A stretch of 64,000 nucleotides of DNA from Euglena gracilis (Eukaryota; Euglenida; Euglenophyceae; Euglenales). The stretch is taken from NCBI GenBank assembly GCA_039621445.1, contig CP154954.1:36255703-36319702 (forward strand), given 5' to 3'. Both the position numbers and the translations under genes were made by a program. How positions within the stretch are numbered: the stretch's first letter is position 1; each line of letters starts with the position of its first letter. The notes under the pieces are model-generated. The model was not told the origin of the DNA, did no database searches, and worked only from the letters and a program-made list of their open reading frames with translations. Of this stretch, positions 20,270 through 28,852 are shown piece by piece.

Positions 20270-23215
20270 CGCAAGTGGACTGTACCCTTGAAAAGCGAGT
20301 GGACGTCCCAGGCATTTGTTGTTCCTAAACCCCCAGACCCCTCAGGTCAGAAGAAATGGAGGCTGGTGCTGGATTACCGGTACCTGAACTCCCAAACAAG
20401 GGATGATCCCTTCCCGCTCCCCCTGATCGAGGATTTGATCACCAAACAATCGGAAAACCGGTTGTGGTCAATTTTCGATCTGGAGGACGGTTTTCACCAA
20501 ATGCACTTACACCCTGACTCCCAACCATACACGGCATTCGTGACATCCAAGGGTGTGTACCAATGGACGGTACTCCCCATGGGTGTTAAGAATGGCCCAG
20601 CCATGTTTCAGCGCATGATACAATGGGTTCTACGCGATTTACCGTTTGCCATTGTGTACATTGATGATGTGCTGCTGGGAACACCACCACCATCCGCAAA
20701 ATCGAGCGAGGATATCCTCGTCACACACTTCCACCATGTTTGCGCGGTATTAACCGCTTTTCAAAAACATGTGCTTTTCGCGAAAGGCGCGAAAATGCAT
20801 TTGTTTCGGATACTTATAAAATTTTGTGGTCACATCCTCAGCAATGGACAGCGGAAAGCCGCTCCGAGTAAACTCGAAGCCATTAAGAAATGGACCCCTG
20901 AGGTAATCAAAACGATTACTCACCTCAAAGGATTTTTGGGATTAGCCCAATACTACGCGATTTATATGAAGGACTTCGCGAAAATCGCGGTGCCCCTCAC
21001 CAAACAGCTCAAAAACCGGGCTGTTGACAACACCAAAGTCATTTGGGATGACCAAATGCGCGAGGCCCTTGAGAAAATCAAGGCTTTGCTTTTGGAGAAT
21101 GTTGTCCTCGAAATCGCGGACCCGTACAAATCATACGTGTTGGAAGTCGACAGCAGCGATTACGCTGTTGGCGGAGTTCTTAGCCAGCATAACGCGGCGA
21201 ATGAGCTCCGACCTGTGGCTTTCTTCAGCAGAAAGTTACAGGGCGACGATGGAAAAGGTCAAGTCAAATGGAGTATACGCGAGAAGGAAACCTACGCAAT
21301 CGTGCTTATACTCCAGAAATTCCGAAGCTGGGTAGCCAGCAGTCTCGTCCAGATCCTCGTCAAGACCGACCATGAGAGTCTCCAACACTGGTACACCGAG
21401 GATTTGAACAAGGCCATGTCATCGGTCGGAAGGCGATGCAGATGGCATGAGTTCTTGAGTCAATTCAACCTTGTGGTTATCTATACCCCTGGTCACACAC
21501 AAAAAGTAGCGGATCCGCTCAGTCGGGCCCCTTGGTATTACCCTGGGAACCCGGATGAGGGAGACGCGACTTTTCATGGAAGTCAGGAAGCTGACGACTA
21601 CGCACGTCGAAACGACGCTGCGGATAATCTTTTGGATTCTTTTCCCGTTTCACAACTATTCCTGGTCGCACCAGTGCGAGGAAGGCGCCGACGTGGAAGC
21701 ACGTCCGGGCCCCGGCGTATTACGCGCACGGAGTCCCCTTCCCCACTGTTCTTTCGCGAATGGGATTATAGTCGTGACCCGGTGTATGACACCATTGTCA
21801 CCAGACTTCGTAATGGCGAAGTGCTGGACAATTACACTCTTTCACCTTTACGGTTGGTTTTTCGCAATGAATCGGGTTACAAATATTGTATCCCCCAGGA
21901 CCTGGTTGATGATGTGATTTTGTGTTATCACAACCATGGTCACCCTGGGGCCCCCAAACTTCTTTCGTTGGTGGGCCGCAGGTATTGCACAACCCTGAGC
22001 GAGAAAGAGCTTTACTCACGCTGTTTGCGAATAGCGCAACGGTGTCAAATTTGTCAAGCGGTAAAACCCCGCAGAGGTACCCCCCCTGGTACGATGGACT
22101 TTTTCCCCGTACCCCCTGACATTTTTACATCCCTCTGCATGGATTTTCTGGAATTAGAACCGTGCAAAGGAACAGACGACAAAATTTACGATTACGTTTT
22201 TGTTGTCGTCTGCAGGCTGAGTGGGTACATTGTAGCCATTCCATGCCAGAAGTCAGGGTTGACTGCCCAAAGTTTGGCAGCTATATTTTTGGAGAAATGC
22301 ATTTGCTTGATGGGTTTACCGAATGAAATCGTGAGTGATCAAGACCATTTGATTTCTTCAAGGTTTTTCACCACTTTGTGCGGTTTACTCGGAATCGAGC
22401 AACATTTTTCCATTATATACCGACCCAAAGGCAATGGTAGAGCCGAGGCAGCCGTGAAATCCGTCGTGAATATGCTTCGCCTTTCACTGGCTGACTCGCG
22501 CAGCAACTGGATATCAGTTCTACCATGGTCTTTGTTTTATATCAATACCCTACCAGGGTTGGTTTTACCTCACTCCCCCTATAAATTAGTTTTCGGACGG
22601 GACCCTCCGGCCATAGGGGATGTCCCTTCGGAGAGACCCGCCCGAACGAGTGTCAGTTGCGAGACCTGGTTTGCGGAAGTAGAAAATCTACGTTCTGCAG
22701 TCCAGAAGCGCGTGACTGATATTCATGCAGCAAAACGGAAATCGTTTTTGCAGAATTTCAAGTCACCTGTTTACAATCCCGGTGACCGCGTGTGGGTACG
22801 GAATAGCCGTACTCGCATGCAGTCTTCCAAGCTGGACCCCCTCTGGCTCGGCCCCTGTGAAATCCTAGAAAGACTAGGTACCAGCGGGCGTTACAAGGTT
22901 GCATTACCGAATGGTGTTGAGGACGTTCATATGGACGACTTCAAACCATACCTGTCGCCACCGGATGGGAAACCCATCCCGTGTTTGCACTTCAAACCCC
23001 GTTCCAGATTACCTGAGACGGACGACTTTGTAGTCGATAAAATTATCGATCACAAAATCGACAAAGGTATGCACCTTTGGAAGGTCCGCTGGAAAGGGTA
23101 TGGGCCCGAGGAGGACACTTGGGAGCCAGCAACCAGTTTTGTTGGGTATGTCCAGCAAGATTGGAAGCTTTGGAACAAGAAGCATAACATTGATGTTTCC
23201 ATGACAAACTTTTGA
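20270..23215 (+). CDS. pol: ORF5: reverse transcriptase, RNase H, integrase, GPY/F and chromodomain
   Basis: Open from 20270 (after TAG 20267) to TGA 23213, 981 codons, in the same frame as Gag and protease. The RT active site Y-I-D-D is at 20657-20668, after L-P-M-G-V-K-N-G-P. RNase H acidic residues are Asp at 21149, Glu at 21281 and Asp at 21368 (T-D-H). The integrase zinc region has His residues at 21929-21943 and CX2C at 22043-22054. The integrase triad is Asp 22142, Asp 22337 and Glu 22445, with exactly 35 residues between the last two. A GPY/F-like motif (W-L-G-P) is near 22848. A chromodomain covers about 23016-23150 with F-V-V-D-K-I, W-K-G-Y and T-W-E-P. Chromodomains of this family bind methylated histone H3 tails and steer integration to heterochromatin. 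There is no ATG near the opening, so it must be made as part of a polyprotein. Confidence 0.95.
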   Translation, partial: RKWTVPLKSEWTSQAFVVPKPPDPSGQKKWRLVLDYRYLNSQTRDDPFPLPLIEDLITKQSENRLWSIFDLEDGFHQMHLHPDSQPYTAFVTSKGVYQWTVLPMGVKNGPAMFQRMIQWVLRDLPFAIVYIDDVLLGTPPPSAKSSEDILVTHFHHVCAVLTAFQKHVLFAKGAKMHLFRILIKFCGHILSNGQRKAAPSKLEAIKKWTPEVIKTITHLKGFLGLAQYYAIYMKDFAKIAVPLTKQLKNRAVDNTKVIWDDQMREALEKIKALLLENVVLEIADPYKSYVLEVDSSDYAVGGVLSQHNAANELRPVAFFSRKLQGDDGKGQVKWSIREKETYAIVLILQKFRSWVASSLVQILVKTDHESLQHWYTEDLNKAMSSVGRRCRWHEFLSQFNLVVIYTPGHTQKVADPLSRAPWYYPGNPDEGDATFHGSQEADDYARRNDAADNLLDSFPVSQLFLVAPVRGRRRRGSTSGPRRITRTESPSPLFFREWDYSRDPVYDTIVTRLRNGEVLDNYTLSPLRLVFRNESGYKYCIPQDLVDDVILCYHNHGHPGAPKLLSLVGRRYCTTLSEKELYSRCLRIAQRCQICQAVKPRRGTPPGTMDFFPVPPDIFTSLCMDFLELEPCKGTDDKIYDYVFVVVCRLSGYIVAIPCQKSGLTAQSLAAIFLEKCICLMGLPNEIVSDQDHLISSRFFTTLCGLLGIEQHFSIIYRPKGNGRAEAAVKSVVNMLRLSLADSRSNWISVLPWSLFYINTLPGLVLPHSPYKLVFGRDPPAIGDVPSERPARTSVSCETWFAEVENLRSAVQKRVTDIHAAKRKSFLQNFKSPVYNPGDRVWVRNSRTRMQSSKLDPLWLGPCEILERLGTSGRYKVALPNGVEDVHMDDFKPYLSPPDGKPIPCLHFKPRSRLPETDDFVVDKIIDHKIDKGMHLWKVRWKGYGPEEDTWEPATSFVGYVQQDWKLWNKKHNIDVSMTNF

Positions 23216-23264
23216 GGATACATGGGAAATCCATGTTGTTTTCGTTTGTTGTTTCTATCATTGA

Positions 23265-23289
23265 TTCTTATCATTCTTTCTTTCCGCAG
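23265..23289 (+). promoter_or_regulatory. Candidate 3' splice site upstream of ORF6
   Basis: A pyrimidine-rich run (TCATTCTTTCTTTCC) ends in GCAG at 23286-23289, a good match to a eukaryotic acceptor. The first ATG downstream of it is at 23388 and is in the ORF6 frame, with A at -3. This is how a spliced subgenomic mRNA for a third gene would look. A donor is not certain; GTAAGA at 13567 inside the LTR is one candidate. RNA evidence is needed. Confidence 0.45.
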
Positions 23290-23294
23290 AAATT

Positions 23295-25073
23295 TTGTTT
23301 GCCAACCAATACCCAAACCAGGGAGATACCCTTTCACTTGACAACAAACCACCCACACAATCTACCGTACCGACCCCGGGCGGTATTATGCTGCCCGGTG
23401 GAAGGGATTCAGGCGGAGGACCGCCTTACCACCCCACCACTCACCCTCAACCTGACCAGTATGCATACCGATACGGTACGCAGCCACCTGCACGGACTGC
23501 GGCTCAGGGAAACCCTGAAGCCAGCAGCAGTAGCAGGATGACCCAGATGCCCGCGGAAGCGCGGCCATCTCAGCCATCAGGCTCTCGTCGCCTCCCACCG
23601 TATGCGGGTGTGATGATCCACCGCACGGCGGAGACGATGAACCGGGTTATGCGTATGAGCGCAAACCCGGCACCAGACCAACTCACACAGGCATTGTGGG
23701 ATGACCACTGCCGTAAAGTTTTGACCATCGCGAATACCCCTCCAGCCCTGTGGTGTATGTGCGCCCAGGCGACGATGACCGGTCTGGTGTATTACACCGA
23801 CCCGGACGCGTCGGGATTCGCGGCAGACATTACCATGCGTGACCTGGGCGTGGAAGTCCCGCCACAGGTCGCAAGGCAGGTACCACCCGTTGGCACTTAC
23901 ACTGCACATTTTCGTGCTCACTCCCCCGGATTACCCGAGGAAGAGACAGTGGAAGCACCTGTCCGGAGTGAACACCCACGTGTGAAAGAAAGTATTTTTC
24001 GATCCCCTGAGCGCATGCCCCGGCGGGATTATCCTGCGCAGGAGCATGTGTCTCAGTACACCGTCTCTGGGGATTATCCCCAGGAGGCGCCAAGGCCACA
24101 GGATCAGTACATATATCCACCTCAACCCCACCCCACTATACCTGACCCTATCTCACGACGTCCTGCGGCGGGAAATCCTCCCCCGACGTCTGACTCTGCC
24201 CGAAGCGCTCGTCCGCGGGAAGCCGCGGCAGCGCCTCGTGCGACACCAGTTCCCCCGGCACGGGATGAACCCGTTAACCCGTGGACTGGTCGGCCGTTCG
24301 AGACTGAGGAGGACCGTCAACAGTATGAATATGCTGTGACGATCCAACGACAAATCGCACGTCGCCCCCCTGTTTCCGCTGGCCAGGGATACCCTGCCCG
24401 GGCGGAAATGACACGGGAAGAGCGCCAGCAGTATGATGCTGCTGTGTCGGCTCTCACAGGAGTCCCAGCTCCATCACGGTTAAGTCAACCAGCGCGACAG
24501 CGGGACGTGGCTGTGGCGGAAGCGCCACCAGCACGACCCACAAGCTCTGCCGCCGGCAAACGTGACCGCGGCCCGGAAAATCTGACGCCGCAGCCACAAC
24601 GCCGCTCGCCGAGGTCGGAAAACCCGCCCGCGGCGATGCACGTCGACGCTGAGGAGGAAGCTCCGCCAGCGCCCGACGTGACGGCAGAACGGGCACGTCG
24701 GGAAACCCGACCATCCCCAGTCGCACCGGTTTACTCGAATCGTGGTGATGCTGAGCAGGAATTTGCTCGAACACCAAGCACGGAATCCGTGACTTACCCT
24801 GTGTATACAGAAGAAGACCCAGAATACTGGGAATATTGGGACCCATATCGAGCGACGATAGAATGGCTGTCCAACACGAAGGGCAAGGGTAAAGGAAAAG
24901 GCAAGGGTAAGGGTAAAGGTAAAGGCCAGGAGAAAGGTGGGAAAGCCCCATCTGGGAAAGGCGAAAAAACCCGCTGGACCAGCTCCAGGCAAAGGCGGAA
25001 AATCTGCCGGACCCTCCACAGGAAAAGGCGGAAAAGCCGCCGAGCCTTCGAAAACGAAGGATTACGACGTTAA
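23295..25073 (+). CDS. ORF6: proline-rich accessory protein with Lys-Gly tail
   Basis: The frame opens at 23265, the first ATG is at 23388, and the stop is TAA at 25071. From ATG it is about 561 residues. I recognise no family. The first 90 residues are Pro/Gly/Gln-rich. A more folded-looking stretch (about 23600-23930) contains W-D-D-H-C and W-C-M-C. The rest is Pro/Arg/Glu-rich and probably disordered. Near the C-terminus eight Lys-Gly dipeptides lie at 24879-24926, a basic tail that could bind RNA. After A6 (24964-24969) the natural-looking Gly/Lys/Ala/Pro composition continues in the frame of ORF7, so ORF6 and ORF7 may be one protein joined by a +1 shift. It follows the chromodomain, a position where retroelements carry env-like or accessory genes; no signal peptide or clear membrane segment is visible. 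Confidence 0.65.
   Translation: MFANQYPNQGDTLSLDNKPPTQSTVPTPGGIMLPGGRDSGGGPPYHPTTHPQPDQYAYRYGTQPPARTAAQGNPEASSSSRMTQMPAEARPSQPSGSRRLPPYAGVMIHRTAETMNRVMRMSANPAPDQLTQALWDDHCRKVLTIANTPPALWCMCAQATMTGLVYYTDPDASGFAADITMRDLGVEVPPQVARQVPPVGTYTAHFRAHSPGLPEEETVEAPVRSEHPRVKESIFRSPERMPRRDYPAQEHVSQYTVSGDYPQEAPRPQDQYIYPPQPHPTIPDPISRRPAAGNPPPTSDSARSARPREAAAAPRATPVPPARDEPVNPWTGRPFETEEDRQQYEYAVTIQRQIARRPPVSAGQGYPARAEMTREERQQYDAAVSALTGVPAPSRLSQPARQRDVAVAEAPPARPTSSAAGKRDRGPENLTPQPQRRSPRSENPPAAMHVDAEEEAPPAPDVTAERARRETRPSPVAPVYSNRGDAEQEFARTPSTESVTYPVYTEEDPEYWEYWDPYRATIEWLSNTKGKGKGKGKGKGKGKGQEKGGKAPSGKGEKTRWTSSRQRRKICRTLHRKRRKSRRAFENEGLRR
24879..24926 (+). repeat. (Lys-Gly)8 coding microrepeat
   Basis: Eight tandem AAR-GGN codon pairs form an imperfect 6-nt repeat on the sense strand, with mixed third positions (AAG/AAA, GGC/GGT/GGA). 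The varied codons suggest the dipeptide is selected, rather than a very recent slippage product. Confidence 0.8.
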
Positions 25074-26784
25074 CCAGGTGTTCGACTACCTGGATGAGAT
25101 CTGGCCGAAAATTGAAGAAAATCTTCAGCAGTACACACGTGCAGGTAACGTCATCCACCGACCACCGGAAGCGGTGCTCGAAGTGGTACAGGATCGTATG
25201 TACGATCACTGCAAGCGATTTTTCTACAGTTCTGAACTTCATGCATTTGAGGGATACCCTCATTCGAATGAAGTCGTCCTGGACCGGATGCCCGGTTTCT
25301 GGGAGCTGTGGTTCTGGTTGGGATACCCCTGCCAGAACTTCGGCATCTTTACTGACCGAAACGGTCAGTCGTACGTGAACTGTTTGGGAACATGTCCTGA
25401 CGATGAAACGTTCGTCGCACAGTTGAAGGAAATCTTCAACCACATGTATTCCGTCAGCGCACTGGGAATCCAGTGGAAGTATTACCCCCTGCCGGAGAAA
25501 CTCCAGGTGCAGGCTGCGGTAATGTTCACGAACAACCTCCAAGTATTCTTGGATAGCATGTATGGCATGCTGTTCAAGGTACTGGACGTGGACCTCGCCT
25601 ATCCTCAGCGATACAAGCTGGAATGCCAGTTTTGCAAAGAGCAACACATTGTTGATTTCTGGGGTTTCGGTGAGCGTGGAAAACCGCCTCCGACTGCCGA
25701 GAATGCCGGCAGCCCACTGACCAGGAGATTTCTCCTGCATCAGTGCCGAAAGCCCCAGATCGGAACGCAAGATCGAAAGGTGCTGAAACAGCACCGGCAG
25801 AAAATATTTCTGCTTCAACAATACTGGCACAGGGCGTGGATTACCTACGTCCTGGAGGTGTACATTTATTTCCTGGAGTACATGACCACTGATGTGAATA
25901 TTCACAGGAAGTGGTTACCTCGGGGATACACCGAGGAAGAAGCCAGACCGAATGACCAAGACCGACGCAGGATTAACCTGCGGCCGGACTGGTACGAGGC
26001 CGAAATCGGTCTTCCGAAGCACATGGAAAACCAGTTCGGGAATATCCTGATCTGGGAAGATTTCCAGTCCTTCTACGCAGCAGACGTGGAAAAACAGCCA
26101 CGTTATGCCTTGCCGCTGTCAGCCTTCCTGGAAGACACAGGAGAACGTGGCATGAGCTGGGATCGGCGAATGCAGTGGGAAGACCTCTGCCGTAACAATG
26201 AGGACGAGCCAGAGCCCTTACCCGGAAGCGGGGTAAGACCGTCATGGCCACCCCCATATCCCAACTCTGACAGGAGCGAAAGTATTAGCTTTTTCCGCCT
26301 GTCAGACGCACAGGGGTGCTACAGAACCGGGGAAGACCCGCGTTCTGCAGCACAGCTACACACAGAGGACTCACCTCCGGAAGCGGAGGAGACGGAAGAA
26401 GTGGTCCCAATGGCCGAGGATGAACCTCAGCCCGCGGAACCTCCGGCACGGGAAACCCGTAGCCCATCGGTTGTGATGCTGGACACTGTGGCGGAAACCG
26501 CCCAGCGCCCGGGATCACCGACAGGTGAAATGACGCCTGTCCCACTGTCACCATCCTCACCGGGTACGCCAGGAGGACCGACCCCTCCGCGGAAAAACCC
26601 GCCGGAGACGGTAACCCATACGCCTGAGGTTCTTGTCCCGAATTATTATTATTACGCCTCAAGCTTCCTGTCCCCGGGGAAATCCCGACGACAGAGGAGC
26701 CAGTGGAGGAGCCCACTTCAGGGGAAGGACCTGAACGGCGCCCCTCACTGGGCGGACGTGTACTCGGCGGTTTGCGATCACTGA
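24937..26784 (+). CDS. ORF7: accessory protein of unknown function, possibly joined to ORF6
   Basis: It is in the +1 frame relative to ORF6 and overlaps it by 137 nt; there is no ATG at the opening (a GTG is at 24937). From the A6 run onward it encodes about 605 residues, ending at TGA 26782. It starts with Gly/Lys/Ala/Pro-rich repeats continuing the ORF6 tail. A long folded-looking region rich in Trp, Tyr and Phe follows (about 25060-26170). It holds a CX2C pair (C-Q-F-C near 25627) and a later H-Q-C, which might bind zinc. The C-terminal third is acidic and Pro/Ser/Glu-rich with one RETR motif. No homology is recognised and no clear transmembrane helix is seen. The stop codon lies inside a perfect 7-bp hairpin (26773-26789). 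Confidence 0.65.
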   Translation: MGKPHLGKAKKPAGPAPGKGGKSAGPSTGKGGKAAEPSKTKDYDVNQVFDYLDEIWPKIEENLQQYTRAGNVIHRPPEAVLEVVQDRMYDHCKRFFYSSELHAFEGYPHSNEVVLDRMPGFWELWFWLGYPCQNFGIFTDRNGQSYVNCLGTCPDDETFVAQLKEIFNHMYSVSALGIQWKYYPLPEKLQVQAAVMFTNNLQVFLDSMYGMLFKVLDVDLAYPQRYKLECQFCKEQHIVDFWGFGERGKPPPTAENAGSPLTRRFLLHQCRKPQIGTQDRKVLKQHRQKIFLLQQYWHRAWITYVLEVYIYFLEYMTTDVNIHRKWLPRGYTEEEARPNDQDRRRINLRPDWYEAEIGLPKHMENQFGNILIWEDFQSFYAADVEKQPRYALPLSAFLEDTGERGMSWDRRMQWEDLCRNNEDEPEPLPGSGVRPSWPPPYPNSDRSESISFFRLSDAQGCYRTGEDPRSAAQLHTEDSPPEAEETEEVVPMAEDEPQPAEPPARETRSPSVVMLDTVAETAQRPGSPTGEMTPVPLSPSSPGTPGGPTPPRKNPPETVTHTPEVLVPNYYYYASSFLSPGKSRRQRSQWRSPLQGKDLNGAPHWADVYSAVCDH

Positions 26785-26975
26785 TCGCAGTTGTCACCCC
26801 ACGTGGCACTGCGGCCAGTTCTTCCACTGCTGTGACGGATACTGCCAGCCAACGGACGAAACAACTGAAGTTGCAGCCATGGAGGAGGATGAACCTCCCC
26901 CAATGGCCACGCCACCGCCGGTGTCGGAAACGACACGGACGGAGGGCGAACAGACGGCAATGTCAGTGGAGATAG
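26703..26975 (+). CDS. Bridge frame between ORF7 and ORF8
   Basis: In the third frame (the -1 phase of ORF7), about 90 codons stay open across the end of ORF7 and the start of ORF8. Their product is Glu/Pro/Ser/Thr-rich, like the adjoining ends of ORF7 and ORF8 and more so than ORF7's own last 30 residues. It may mark two lost or recoded frame joins in what was one long accessory ORF. It could also be chance, because this region is compositionally biased. Confidence 0.25.
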   Translation: MEEPTSGEGPERRPSLGGRVLGGLRSLIAVVTPRGTAASSSTAVTDTASQRTKQLKLQPWRRMNLPQWPRHRRCRKRHGRRANRRQCQWR

Positions 26976-28852
26976 CACTACCCGCGCCAGTGCAGGATGA
27001 ACCTGCATTAGCACCGGTAGCGGCATCAGAGGCACGGGATGAGCCCGTACCCCCACACACAGCGGCCACTGCACCGAAGCGTGCGGGCACACGGACACCG
27101 GCACCTGAAAAACAGGCTACACGGACATCCATGCCCCCACCACAGACTCAGCCAACGCGAAGTGCAGCGGCGACGTCCACACCCACACCGTCCCCCACGG
27201 CTGCTCCTGGGAAACCCACGAGCGCAGCGAAGGAACGCGTAGGGCGACCCTCAGCTCGGGAAACCCCTGCTGAAGGTCAACGACGCTCGGTGTCGGGGAA
27301 AAGACCCCCGGCCCAGCCGTCACCACGCACCTGGTCAAGCAAGCGTGACGCCGAACGGCGACCCTCGGATGCTCCGGAAAGCGGAAGTCCGAAGGCCCCG
27401 GCCAAATCAAAGCCCGGTGCCGCGCCTTGCAAACCCTCACCTAAGACAGGTGATCAGCCCCCACCGAAAGGCGGTGGTGGTGCTGGAGGCCAGGGTGCAT
27501 CTTCTTCTAGAGGATTAGCCTCGGGAGGAGGATTCACACAGGTCACATCATCCGGCTATGGGAAAACCTCACAGCCGAAACCACCTACGAAGGGGCAGGG
27601 AAAATCCCGCGCCTCTACGACTACGACACCTTCGGAAGGCGAAGTTGTCATCGACTGGAATGCGATGACTCAGGATGATCCTGAGACTCATGACCTGAAA
27701 AACAGGTACATGATGATCGAACACAAGCTGCGAACAGACCAATGCCTCAATCGGTGGATTGAACCACTGTTCTGTCAAGGACGGAAATGGTCCTTTGACC
27801 AGAATGTCACCTGGAATTATTACAATTCCAGATCACAACGTGTTTTGGCCCAATACTTCGGCGAGGAATTCCTCGTCGACAGAACATCGGAAAACCGATT
27901 TGTGTGGCTCTGCACTGTTTGCCACAGGATGTACAACAGTGCTCCTGACTTGGGATTACCCCTCGTTCATGTGTGCAACCCTGTGGATCGGAAATCGTTC
28001 CACAAGGATATGTACATACCCAACTGTGCCGCCTTGGTATGTGCCAAGTGCGTGGACAGTTGGACCCACAAGCACAATTTTGGCTACACGGAGCGAGATG
28101 GTACGAATGTACCAGTACTCTGCGTCAACTGCCTGCGAGGTACCTTCTGGCACACTGCGGAAGGCGCAGTTCGCACAATCGTGCCGAGTGCCGAGAAGCC
28201 ACTGGAGGAATACTCCACCTTGAACAGAAAGTTCAAGGACGCCTTCAAGTACTCAAACCTCAAGCTTGACGACTACCGCAACACGGGAATGGCCCGTGGG
28301 TGGCAGATCGACTGTGGGGCGATACGCCTCGCTGCTGAGGAAGCAGGGGTAAGATTACCTTACCTCTGGGAGACAGCGGACAGGGAAAAGATACTTTTCC
28401 GCCTGTTCACAACCCAGGACCGAAACGGTCGCTGGTGCCTACCACAATGGCCACCCGAAAAACACGGGATGACCTGGAAGGACTGGCTAGGGGCCGTATT
28501 GCGACCCCATACAGTCCGGGCGGAATGCGCCTATCACGTTCCCATCGACTTCCACCCGGGCAATGCCCCGCAGGTGTCAGCCAATCACCCTCGGAGAAAC
28601 TACTTCATCTGGCCAGCGACTTTGCACAGGAAATTCTGGGAGAAGCTGCAGTGGTTTCTCGCGGAAAGAGCGAGTGCCACCAAGCAGACAGTACCCGAAG
28701 GATGGGTTCGGGACTGGATCGCACCTGATTTCGACTACGACTCGCCGGAAACCTGGCTTGTCGACAGGCCACAGCCACCACAATTCCAGATGGTCCTTGT
28801 GGAAGATCCCTTGGACTCCCGCCATGACTATTGGCGGCTGGAGCGGATGTAA
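26879..28852 (+). CDS. ORF8: accessory protein with disordered N-terminus and CX2C-rich C-terminal domain
   Basis: It begins with ATG at 26879 in a near-ideal initiation context (GCAGCCATGG), is 657 residues long and ends at TAA 28850. Residues 1-255 or so are Pro/Ala/Thr/Ser/Arg-rich and probably disordered. From about 27650 a folded-looking domain begins, rich in Trp and Tyr. It contains C-T-V-C, then H-V-C, C-A-K-C followed by W-T-H-K-H, and C-V-N-C (about 27910-28140). That spacing suggests two or more zinc sites. I recognise no family. Its layout (disordered front, Trp/Cys-rich back) parallels ORF6 plus ORF7, so the two could be distant duplicates, but I see no alignable similarity. The stop codon lies within the 8-bp hairpin at 28849-28869. 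Confidence 0.7.
   Translation: MEEDEPPPMATPPPVSETTRTEGEQTAMSVEIALPAPVQDEPALAPVAASEARDEPVPPHTAATAPKRAGTRTPAPEKQATRTSMPPPQTQPTRSAAATSTPTPSPTAAPGKPTSAAKERVGRPSARETPAEGQRRSVSGKRPPAQPSPRTWSSKRDAERRPSDAPESGSPKAPAKSKPGAAPCKPSPKTGDQPPPKGGGGAGGQGASSSRGLASGGGFTQVTSSGYGKTSQPKPPTKGQGKSRASTTTTPSEGEVVIDWNAMTQDDPETHDLKNRYMMIEHKLRTDQCLNRWIEPLFCQGRKWSFDQNVTWNYYNSRSQRVLAQYFGEEFLVDRTSENRFVWLCTVCHRMYNSAPDLGLPLVHVCNPVDRKSFHKDMYIPNCAALVCAKCVDSWTHKHNFGYTERDGTNVPVLCVNCLRGTFWHTAEGAVRTIVPSAEKPLEEYSTLNRKFKDAFKYSNLKLDDYRNTGMARGWQIDCGAIRLAAEEAGVRLPYLWETADREKILFRLFTTQDRNGRWCLPQWPPEKHGMTWKDWLGAVLRPHTVRAECAYHVPIDFHPGNAPQVSANHPRRNYFIWPATLHRKFWEKLQWFLAERASATKQTVPEGWVRDWIAPDFDYDSPETWLVDRPQPPQFQMVLVEDPLDSRHDYWRLERM

Noticed and set aside
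18161-23290. Splicing from the strong donor-like GAG-GTAAGA at 18164 to the acceptor at 23289
   Set aside because: The joined frame would enter a short non-ORF6 frame ending at 23541, so it does not produce a sensible protein.
24454-25905. 483-codon ORF on the minus strand opposite ORF6 and ORF7
   Set aside because: It is antisense to two better-supported sense ORFs. Dense inverted repeats and GC-rich codons make long antisense frames likely, and no domain is recognisable.
14038-28852. Reassigned stop codon (variant nuclear code) to explain in-frame TGA and TAG
   Set aside because: TGA, TAG and TAA all also end frames where similarity stops, and several joins need frame changes, not just stop suppression. 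One element cannot establish a code change.
23295-28852. Envelope gene in the accessory region
   Set aside because: No signal peptide, furin-like site with fusion peptide, or clear transmembrane helix was seen in ORF6-8. Only the position is env-like.
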